DNA of 5,345 nucleotides from Burkholderiales bacterium. GTDB taxonomy: Bacteria; Pseudomonadota; Gammaproteobacteria; Burkholderiales; Burkholderiaceae_C. The notes under the pieces were generated by a model, which searched no databases, had not been told where the DNA came from, and saw nothing but the letters and a program-made list of their open reading frames with translations. The stretch is from the NCBI GenBank assembly GCA_006227785.1, contig SBFU01000418.1, positions 1 to 5,345 on the forward strand, in the 5' to 3' direction. The first letter of the stretch is position 1. Every line of letters starts with the position of its first letter. Below are positions 1-5,345 of this stretch, one piece after another. A program made the position numbers and the translations under genes.

Positions 1-792
1 ATTGGACAGGGCGCTGGGCAGGTCGGCGAACAGGGCCTGCATCTCGGCCGTGCTCTTGAAGTACTGCTCCCGGGTAAATCGGCGCACCCGGCGCGCGTTG
101 CCCAGGATCTCGCCTTCGGCGATGCAGACGCGGGCCTCATGCGCCTCGTAGGCGTCGGGGGTGAGGAACTGGACCGGATGGGTGGCCACCACCGGCAGGC
201 GCAGGCGGGCGGCCAGTTGCACCGCAGCCACCACATGCCGCTCATCATCGGCGCGCCCTGCCCTCTGAAGCTCGATGTAGAACCGGTGTGTGAACAGACT
301 GGCCAGTTGCAAGGCGGTATCGCTGGCCCTGGCCAGGTCGCCCTGCAGCAGGGCCTGCCCGACAGGCCCTGCCTGTGCCCCCGAGAGCAGGATCAGACCG
401 CCGTTGAGTTCTTCCAGCCATTCGCGCCGCACCACCGCTTGCGCACGGCCTTCGTTGCGGGTCCAGGCCCGTGCCAGCAGCTCGCACAGGTTCAGGTAGC
501 CCTGGCGGTCCTGCACCAGCAGCAATGCCCGTGGCATGGCCTGCGCCTGTCCCGGGGGGCCGCCAGCGGCCGCCTCGCCATAGCCTTGCAGAAAGATCTC
601 GGCACCCAGCAGGGGCTTGACACCTGCTCCCCGTGCCTCCTTGTAGAACTTGACGGCACCGAACAGATTGCCCAGGTCCGTGATCGCCAGGGCGGGCTGG
701 CCGTCGGCCGCGGCGGCCGGGACCACCTCGTCGATACGGCAGGTTCCGTCAACGACGGAGAACTCGGTGTGCAGGCGCAGGTGTACGAACAT
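1..792 (-). CDS. dnaE: DNA polymerase III subunit alpha, N-terminal part (PHP domain), cut by left window edge
   Basis: Catalytic subunit of the replicative DNA polymerase III in the cytoplasm. Only the first 264 codons are present; the frame stays open to base 1. The translation starts MFVHLRLHTEFSVVDG and continues with AITDLGNLFGAVKFY (36-50), GVKPLLGAE (57-65), LNGGLILLSG (129-138), LPVVATHPVQF (199-209) and AHEARVCI (217-224). These follow the N-terminal PHP domain of bacterial DnaE in order and spacing. The PHP metal site looks degenerate: Arg6 stands where active PHP domains have the first His of HxH, and Leu40 replaces the His of TDHG. E. coli DnaE shows similar losses, so proofreading is probably left to a separate epsilon subunit (inference). 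A full protein would be near 1,170 residues. The ATG at 792 fits the family start, but there is no strong Shine-Dalgarno sequence, which suggests coupling to the DUF599 gene 37 bases upstream. Confidence 0.96.
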   Translation of the reverse strand, partial: MFVHLRLHTEFSVVDGTCRIDEVVPAAAADGQPALAITDLGNLFGAVKFYKEARGAGVKPLLGAEIFLQGYGEAAAGGPPGQAQAMPRALLLVQDRQGYLNLCELLARAWTRNEGRAQAVVRREWLEELNGGLILLSGAQAGPVGQALLQGDLARASDTALQLASLFTHRFYIELQRAGRADDERHVVAAVQLAARLRLPVVATHPVQFLTPDAYEAHEARVCIAEGEILGNARRVRRFTREQYFKSTAEMQALFADLPSALSN

Positions 793-829
793 GGATCCGA
801 TTTTACGGACGCCCTGCGGGCCGTTCGGC

Positions 830-1543
830 TCACCGGTCGGCGCTGCCGTCTTCACGCAGGATGTGCAGCACCTCGGACCGGAATTCGCGGCTGTAGAGAA
901 TCAGCACCACCAGGCCGGTGGCCAGCACCATCGCCAGCGGCGAGATGAACCAGGCCATGGCGGCGAACGAAAAATAGTACGCCCGCAGCCCGTCATTGAA
1001 TGTCTCCGCCGCAGCGCCGACCATGGCCGCCGCGCGGTCCGCGTATTGCTTGCGGTCGAACTTGCCCGACGAGAAATCTTCGGGGGGCGGCATGGCGCCG
1101 ATCACCAGGGCCACGAAGGTGTACTGGCGCATGCACCACGAGAAGCGGAAGAACGCGTAGACAAAAATGCCCACCAGCACCAGGATCTTGAACTCGAACA
1201 CCACCAGCGGCACCGACTGGGCGAACGGTATTTCGCTCATCAGTTCAGTGGCCTTTTCGGTGGTGCCCAGCAGGGCGAACAGCGCACCGATCACCAGGAT
1301 GGAGGTCGAGGAGAAGAAAGCCGGGGTGTTCGAGAGGGTCTGCGTGATCAGGCCATCCAGCATGCGCGGATCGCGCATGGCCGCCTGCCGCATCCAGTAG
1401 GCCCGGTAGCGGTTGGTGGTGACCAGCAGCGAACCCTGCCGGCGACCCCACACACGGGCAAACCAGGCGTAACCCACCCAGAGGGCAAAGAAGGCGGACA
1501 GCGCCAGCCAGTCTGCCCACGAGAGGATGTTGATGATGGCCAT
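830..1543 (-). CDS. DUF599 family integral membrane protein
   Basis: A 237-residue inner-membrane protein of unknown function. Hydrophobic segments lie at about 9-29, 74-93, 111-134 and 195-217, giving a four-helix layout. Between the first two is a basic stretch with NRYRAYWMRQ (44-53). Features I associate with DUF599 are the FFSSTSILVIG segment (77-86) entering helix 2 and the FFRFSWCMRQY segment (131-141) after helix 3; length also matches the family. The C-terminus (220-237) is charged and likely cytoplasmic. The ATG at 1543 directly precedes a hydrophobic N-terminus and lies 33 bases after the flavodoxin gene. It has no recognisable ribosome binding site: a GC-rich stem-loop (1544-1562) abuts the start codon instead. 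The position between a redox gene and dnaE gives no clear hint of its role. Family assignment is fairly sure; function is unknown. Confidence 0.88.
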   Translation of the reverse strand: MAIINILSWADWLALSAFFALWVGYAWFARVWGRRQGSLLVTTNRYRAYWMRQAAMRDPRMLDGLITQTLSNTPAFFSSTSILVIGALFALLGTTEKATELMSEIPFAQSVPLVVFEFKILVLVGIFVYAFFRFSWCMRQYTFVALVIGAMPPPEDFSSGKFDRKQYADRAAAMVGAAAETFNDGLRAYYFSFAAMAWFISPLAMVLATGLVVLILYSREFRSEVLHILREDGSADR

Positions 1544-1562
1544 GGCGCGATGGTAGCGCGCC
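1544..1562 (-). promoter_or_regulatory. GC-rich stem-loop abutting the DUF599 start codon
   Basis: GGCGCG (1544-1549) and CGCGCC (1557-1562) are perfect complements around a 7-base loop. In the minus-strand transcript the stem ends at the base next to the AUG at 1543 and occupies the place where a ribosome binding site would normally be. It could limit independent initiation and make translation depend on ribosomes arriving from the upstream flavodoxin gene. There is no T-run, so a terminator is unlikely. In GC-rich DNA a 6-base stem can arise by chance. Confidence 0.35.
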
Positions 1563-1576
1563 CGGCCTCGCGCAGC

Positions 1577-2131
1577 TCAGCCCTTGAAACGCTGCGCCAC
1601 CTGGGCCACACGGGCGCCGAACAGGCGCGCCGTCTCCAGATCGCCGGGCAGCATGTCCTGCGCTCCGGCGTCCGACGGACTCTGCGCGATCGCTCCGCTG
1701 TAGGACACGAGGTAATTCACATCGTTGCGCTGGGCCGCCTTGCTGTTGCTGGGCATCAGGCCCTGGCTGACCCAGATCATGCCGTGCTGCATGGCCAGCG
1801 TGAACAAGGTTTGCAGCGTGGCGAGCTTGTCCCCGTTCATCCCGGCACTGTTGGTGAATCCGGCCGCGATCTTGTCCTTCCAGGCCTGGGCAAACCAGGC
1901 CTTGCTGGAGGCATCCGCGAATTTCTTGAACTGCCAGCTCACGCTGCCCATGTAGGTGGGCGAACCAAAGATGATCGCGTCCGCCGCGGCGAGCTGGTCC
2001 CAGCCGTCGGCCGGCAGATTGCCGTCGGCGTCAATGGCCAGCAGCTCGGCACCGGCGCCGTCGGCGACGGCCTGGGCCATGCGCTGGGTGTGTCCGTATC
2101 CTGAGTGGTAAACGACCACGATGTCTGCCAT
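1577..2131 (-). CDS. Flavodoxin family protein, WrbA/NAD(P)H:quinone oxidoreductase-like
   Basis: A 184-residue cytoplasmic protein with a flavodoxin-like fold, expected to bind FMN and probably to reduce quinones or similar acceptors with NAD(P)H. The N-terminus MADIVVVYHSGYGHTQRMA is strand 1 followed by the FMN phosphate-binding loop (about 9-16), as in WrbA, whose loop has a similar YGH core. Residues 52-71 carry AIIFGSPTYMGSVS and then WQFKKF, matching the WrbA GTPTRFGNM segment and the following helix. GFTNSAG (91-97) and GDKLATLQTLF (100-110) match the third FMN-contacting region. The length is near the usual 190-200 residues of the family. The ATG at 2131 has a good AGGAG (plus-strand 2140-2144) 8 bases upstream. 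It follows pirin by 39 bases, consistent with co-transcription. Flavodoxin fold and FMN binding are well supported; quinone as the substrate is inferred from the family and the pirin neighbour. Confidence 0.9.
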   Translation of the reverse strand: MADIVVVYHSGYGHTQRMAQAVADGAGAELLAIDADGNLPADGWDQLAAADAIIFGSPTYMGSVSWQFKKFADASSKAWFAQAWKDKIAAGFTNSAGMNGDKLATLQTLFTLAMQHGMIWVSQGLMPSNSKAAQRNDVNYLVSYSGAIAQSPSDAGAQDMLPGDLETARLFGARVAQVAQRFKG

Positions 2132-2170
2132 GGAAAGTTCTCCTGTGACGAAAGAATTGGCGTGCGGGAT

Positions 2171-2872
<702 letters not shown>

Positions 2873-2880
2873 GGTGGGGT

Positions 2881-2885
2881 CTCCT
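2881..2885 (-). promoter_or_regulatory. Ribosome binding site of the pirin gene
   Basis: AGGAG on the minus strand, 8 bases upstream of the ATG at 2872. It supports this start over the longer open frame that reaches 3028. Confidence 0.75.
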
Positions 2886-2890
2886 GTCTG

Positions 2891-2930
2891 GCCGTGCACC
2901 GGTCCCGGGATGGGCAGGCTCGTGCACGGC
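2891..2930 (-). repeat. Perfect 9-base inverted repeat in the pirin leader
   Basis: GCCGTGCAC (2891-2899) is repeated inverted as GTGCACGGC (2922-2930), separated by 22 bases. Each arm contains the palindrome GTGCAC, so the two arms also form a direct repeat of CGTGCAC 28 bases apart; a further TGCACGG lies at 2968-2974. The spacer holds another palindrome, TCCCGGGA (2903-2910). The inner arm ends 5 bases before the pirin Shine-Dalgarno sequence. It may be a pair of operator half-sites for a dimeric regulator, or a 5'-leader RNA hairpin that affects pirin translation. The repeat is seen directly; its role is inference. Confidence 0.5.
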
Positions 2931-2974
2931 ATGGAAGGATTCTGAGCGGACCAACTGCACTGCGGTTTGCACGG

Positions 2975-3003
2975 ATTTGATGCTATCGTTCGATTCATTT
3001 GAA
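2975..3003 (-). promoter_or_regulatory. Candidate promoter of the pirin operon
   Basis: On the minus strand TTCAAA (3003-2998) and TCAAAT (2980-2975) each match the sigma-70 consensus at 4 of 6 positions, with a 17-base spacer. The -35 element overlaps the LysR-type dyad, as expected for an activator-dependent promoter. The match is weak and unconfirmed. Confidence 0.3.
2981..2989 (+). promoter_or_regulatory. Candidate extended -10 element of the LysR-type gene
   Basis: TGC followed by TATCGT (2984-2989) resembles an extended -10 element, 4 of 6 to TATAAT, with no good -35. It would start transcription near 2996 and leave a short leader before the ATG at 3019, favouring that start over the in-frame TTG/ATG at 2977/2980. 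Weak evidence. Confidence 0.25.
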
Positions 3004-3004
3004 C
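2988..3004. promoter_or_regulatory. Putative LysR-type operator (T-N11-A dyad)
   Basis: GTTC (2988-2991) and GAAC (3001-3004) form a perfect dyad with a 9-base spacer, containing the T-N11-A pattern (T2990, A3002) typical of LysR-type binding sites. A second palindrome, ATCG-TT-CGAT (2985-2994), overlaps it. The site lies between the pirin and regulator genes and overlaps both promoter candidates, so it could serve for pirin activation and autorepression. Sequence is direct; regulator binding is inferred. Confidence 0.5.
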
Positions 3005-3018
3005 AAGCACCTCCGTCC

Positions 3019-3966
3019 ATGCCCTCACCTTCTCCGCGCGCGGTCCTTTCGGCGGACAACCTTGGCCTGCTGGAGGCGGTATCCCGCCTGGGCAGCATGG
3101 CCGCTGCCGCCCGAGAACTGGGCATGGTGCCCAGTGCGCTCACCTACCGGGTGCGCCAGATCGAGGAGTCACTGGATGTGCTGCTGTTCGACCGCAGCGC
3201 ACGGCGTGCCCGCCTCACCCCTGCGGGCGCCGAGCTGCTGCGCTCGGGTCAGTACCTGCTGGACGAACTCGATGCCGTCGCCCGGCGGGTCAAGCGGGTG
3301 GCCACCGGTTGGGAACCTGAGTTCACACTGGCGGCCGACGCGATCATCGCCCGAAGCACCCTGTTTGAACTGTGCGAAGCCTTTTATGCCCAGGGAGGCC
3401 CCACCCGACTCAAGCTGCGGGCCGAGACGCTGTCGGGCACCAGCGATGCCCTGATCAGCGGTCAGGCGGACCTGGCCCTGGGTGTCTCCGGTGAGCTCGG
3501 GCAAGGGGACATTCGGATGGCCCCATTGGGGACGGTGTCGTTCTTGTTTGCCGTCGCCCCACACCACCCACTGGCGGGTGTGGAGCATCCCTTGAGTGAC
3601 GAAGAACGCTTCAGCCACCGGGCGGTGGCCGTGGCCGACAGCACGCAGCGGGGGCGTGGCCGGTCGCACAACATCGCCCCCGGGCAGGACGTGCTCACCG
3701 TACCCACCATGCAGCACAAGCTGGAAGCCCAGTTGCGCGGACTGGGCGCCGGGTTTCTGCCGCAGCCGCTGGCCCAACCCTTCATCGATGCCGGCAGGCT
3801 GGTGGTCAAGCCGGTCCAGGGACCGGCGCGGGACATTCCCCTGGCGTATGCCTGGCGCCAGCCGCGGGGACCACTGGAGCAACGGCGCGCGCTGGCCTGG
3901 TGGCTCGACCAGCTTCAACACGCCAACACCCGCCATGCCCTGCTGATGCAACACCATCAGGTGTGA
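3019..3966 (+). CDS. LysR-type transcriptional regulator, YhaJ-like
   Basis: A 315-residue DNA-binding regulator. The N-terminal winged helix-turn-helix spans about 12-70: LLEAVSRLGSMAAAARELG, then VPSALTYRVRQIEESL and LLFDRSARRARLTPAG. A linker helix (about 71-95) leads to GWEPEFTLAADA (98-109), the start of the periplasmic-binding-protein-like effector domain, which runs to about 300. The VPSALTY recognition helix, the GWE linker and the later VADSTQRGR segment resemble E. coli YhaJ as I recall it. YhaJ lies beside the pirin-like gene yhaK and has been linked to quinone-type breakdown products of nitrotoluenes. Here too the gene is next to pirin, divergently oriented, so pirin control is likely. 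An in-frame TTG (2977) or ATG (2980) could add 13-14 residues, but they lie within the putative operator, so I prefer 3019, although no strong Shine-Dalgarno precedes it. The LysR family is certain; effector and targets are inferred. Confidence 0.93.
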   Translation: MPSPSPRAVLSADNLGLLEAVSRLGSMAAAARELGMVPSALTYRVRQIEESLDVLLFDRSARRARLTPAGAELLRSGQYLLDELDAVARRVKRVATGWEPEFTLAADAIIARSTLFELCEAFYAQGGPTRLKLRAETLSGTSDALISGQADLALGVSGELGQGDIRMAPLGTVSFLFAVAPHHPLAGVEHPLSDEERFSHRAVAVADSTQRGRGRSHNIAPGQDVLTVPTMQHKLEAQLRGLGAGFLPQPLAQPFIDAGRLVVKPVQGPARDIPLAYAWRQPRGPLEQRRALAWWLDQLQHANTRHALLMQHHQV

Positions 3967-4119
3967 CACCGCCCCTGCCAGGATGGCTTCGGCGCTGATA
4001 CAGTCTCCAGACAACCCACCGGTAACACCCATATGCCCTCACGCCCTACCCACGCTGCGCGCCGTCCTGCCACCCGGAAACCGGAGGTGGTGGCTGACCG
4101 ACAAGAACCCCGACAGCCC
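3967..4119 (+). other. Intergenic region between the regulator and the oxidoreductase
   Basis: A 153-base gap with no convincing terminator. The oxidoreductase frame is open through part of it, from an ATG at 4033. A weak promoter-like pair is CTGCCA (3975-3980) and TACAGT (3999-4004), the latter preceded by TGA as in an extended -10 element. A GGAGGTGG at 4083-4090 looks like a ribosome binding site, but no start codon in a suitable frame and distance follows it. Confidence 0.3.
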
Positions 4120-5175
4120 ATGCATGTGGCCGTCGTGGGTGCCGGCATGGCCGGCGTGGCCTGCGCCAGGACCTTGCTGCAGGCGGGTCACCAGGTGAGC
4201 GTGTTCGAGAAAAGCCGGGGCCTCGGTGGCCGGATGGCGACCCGGCGTACCGAATTCGGCAGTTTTGACCACGGAGCCCAGTACTTCACCGTGCGCGACC
4301 CCCGGTTTGCCCGCGCCTTGCTGACGGCGCAGGACGTGGTGCGTCCTTGGGCGGTCAGCACCGTGCGGGTGCTGGACGAACTCGGCCATGTGCTGGCCAG
4401 CGCGCCGCCGCCCCGCGAGCCGCATTACGTCGCCAAACCCGGCATGAGCGGGCTTGTGGCCCATTGGGGGCAACCGCTGCTGCAGCCCGAGCGCTTCGGC
4501 GGCCTGAAGGCCCGGACAGCGCTGGAAACCCGGGTGGTGCAGATCGAGCGTGACGCCCTGCACCCGGCGCAATGGCAGTTGCGCCTGGAGGGCAGCGATG
4601 GCGGACTGCAGGTGGTCGGTGGCTTCGACCGTGTCGTGCTGGCCTTGCCGCATCCGCAGGCCCGGGATTTGCTGCTTTCGTCCGGCCTGGCGCCCCGCTT
4701 GCGGCAAGCCCTGACCGAAGTGCATGTGGCGCCCTGCTGGACGCTGATGGTGGCGTTTCCGAATGCCGCACAGCCCGGCCTGAGCCACCTGGGCCCACAG
4801 TGGAACGCCGCGCGCAGCACGCACCACCGCATCAGCTGGCTGGCCCGCGAGGGCAGCAAGCCCGGTCGAGAGCAGATCGAGCGCTGGACCGTCCAGGCGG
4901 CTCCGCAATGGTCGGCCAAGCACCTGGAAGACGACCCGGAACGCGTCAAGGGCAAGCTGTTGCGCGGTTTTGCCGAAATCACGGGCATCCGGGCCATGCC
5001 GACCCATGCGGTGGTTCATCGATGGCGCTTTGCCCAGACCCAGACACCCCTGGGACGCAGCCACCTGTTCGACCGGGAACTGGGGCTGGGCCTGTGCGGC
5101 GACTGGTGCCTGGGTCACCGGGTGGAGGACGCATTCATCTCGGGCCTGGAACTGGCACTGGAGATGGTTGGCTGA
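4120..5175 (+). CDS. Renalase-like FAD-dependent oxidoreductase
   Basis: A 351-residue flavoprotein of the NAD(P)/FAD-dependent oxidoreductase class. The N-terminus [19 protein letters not shown] is a Rossmann strand with GxGxxG (7-12), and Glu30 ends strand 2 to bind the adenosine ribose. [13 protein letters not shown] (31-43) and [12 protein letters not shown] (49-60) are typical of renalase-like and related amine-oxidase-fold proteins. The C-terminus has GLCGDWCLG (324-332), the second FAD-binding GD motif, then a helix with [11 protein letters not shown]. The substrate is unknown; bacterial renalases oxidise aberrant dihydro-NAD(P) isomers, but that activity cannot be read from this sequence. 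The frame is open from an ATG at 4033, which would add 29 basic, proline-rich residues. I chose 4120 because the Rossmann strand normally starts at the N-terminus. No signal peptide is evident, so it is probably cytoplasmic. gluQ follows after 16 bases, suggesting co-transcription. Confidence 0.88.
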   Translation: MHVAVVGAGMAGVACARTLLQAGHQVSVFEKSRGLGGRMATRRTEFGSFDHGAQYFTVRDPRFARALLTAQDVVRPWAVSTVRVLDELGHVLASAPPPREPHYVAKPGMSGLVAHWGQPLLQPERFGGLKARTALETRVVQIERDALHPAQWQLRLEGSDGGLQVVGGFDRVVLALPHPQARDLLLSSGLAPRLRQALTEVHVAPCWTLMVAFPNAAQPGLSHLGPQWNAARSTHHRISWLAREGSKPGREQIERWTVQAAPQWSAKHLEDDPERVKGKLLRGFAEITGIRAMPTHAVVHRWRFAQTQTPLGRSHLFDRELGLGLCGDWCLGHRVEDAFISGLELALEMVG

Positions 5176-5191
5176 AGAGCCGCGTGCGGGC

Positions 5192-5345
5192 GTGTCCGAC
5201 CATCGCCACTACAGGGGCCGCTTTGCCCCCTCCCCGACCGGGCCGTTGCACGCCGGGTCACTGGTGGCGGCGCTGGCCAGCTGGCTCGACGCCCGGGCCC
5301 ACTCGGGCGTCTGGCTGGTGCGCATCGAGGATGTGGACCGGCCGC
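5192..5345 (+). CDS. gluQ: Glutamyl-Q tRNA(Asp) synthetase, N-terminal part, cut by right window edge
   Basis: A truncated paralogue of glutamyl-tRNA synthetase that activates glutamate and transfers it to the queuosine at position 34 of tRNA-Asp. Only 51 complete codons are present. They read [27 protein letters not shown] (9-35), then [13 protein letters not shown] (39-51). [11 protein letters not shown] with HAGS (20-23) is the class I synthetase HIGH-type ATP-binding signature; the HAGS/HFGS form, the SLVAAL segment and the short N-terminus favour GluQ over GltX, which usually has HIGG or HLGG. The likely start is the GTG at 5192, 16 bases after the oxidoreductase stop; an in-frame TTG at 5168 would overlap that gene. 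GAAGAG (5174-5179) is a distant, weak ribosome binding site. The catalytic C-terminal part lies outside the window. Confidence 0.92.
   Translation, partial: MSDHRHYRGRFAPSPTGPLHAGSLVAALASWLDARAHSGVWLVRIEDVDRP

Noticed and set aside
820..829. Small palindrome GCCG-TT-CGGC between DUF599 and dnaE, considered as a terminator
   Set aside because: The 4-base stem has only a 2-base loop and no T-run follows on the minus strand; a chance match is likely in GC-rich DNA.
650..2104. Long plus-strand open frame of 484 codons
   Set aside because: It lies antisense to the DUF599 and flavodoxin genes, both with clear family motifs. The translation is rich in Arg, Gly, His and Gln with no recognisable domain, typical of a GC-rich shadow frame.
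2873..3028. 52-residue N-terminal extension of pirin
   Set aside because: It is not pirin-like, crosses the divergent regulatory region, and a good Shine-Dalgarno sequence supports the ATG at 2872.
3169..4032. Minus-strand open frame of 287 codons
   Set aside because: Antisense to the LysR-type gene; no motif and shadow-like composition.
4039..5118. Long minus-strand open frame of 359 codons
   Set aside because: Antisense to the oxidoreductase with its GxGxxG and GD motifs; the translation has no domain and low-complexity composition.

Overview
The window is GC-rich and gene-dense, with seven protein-coding genes (two cut by the window edges) and no RNA gene, mobile element or CRISPR array that I can see. 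The proteins resemble those of a Betaproteobacterium, probably Burkholderiales and perhaps Comamonadaceae. This placement rests on codon and GC character and on gene types recalled from memory, not on a search.

Left part, minus strand, read right to left: a pirin-family cupin (2171-2872), a flavodoxin/WrbA-like protein (1577-2131), a DUF599 membrane protein (830-1543) and the N-terminal 264 codons of DNA polymerase III alpha, dnaE (1-792). The four genes follow each other with gaps of only 39, 33 and 37 bases, so they may form one transcription unit. The DnaE PHP domain lacks key metal-ligand histidines, as in E. coli.

Middle: a 146-base divergent region (2873-3018) separates pirin from a plus-strand LysR-type regulator (3019-3966). 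It holds a T-N11-A dyad typical of LysR operators, weak promoter candidates for both directions, and a perfect 9-base inverted repeat just upstream of the pirin ribosome binding site. The regulator resembles E. coli YhaJ, which also neighbours a pirin-like gene (yhaK) and has been linked to sensing of aromatic/quinone compounds. Regulator, pirin and flavodoxin/quinone-reductase-like protein together look like a redox or quinone-response module.

Right part, plus strand: a renalase-like FAD-dependent oxidoreductase (4120-5175), then after 16 bases the start of gluQ (5192 to the edge), the enzyme that attaches glutamate to queuosine of tRNA-Asp. No gene-free stretch exceeds 300 bases; the longest, 3967-4119 and 2873-3018, are described below. 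I found nothing that clearly amounts to an undescribed system. The most interesting part is the divergent regulatory region and its redox genes leading into dnaE.
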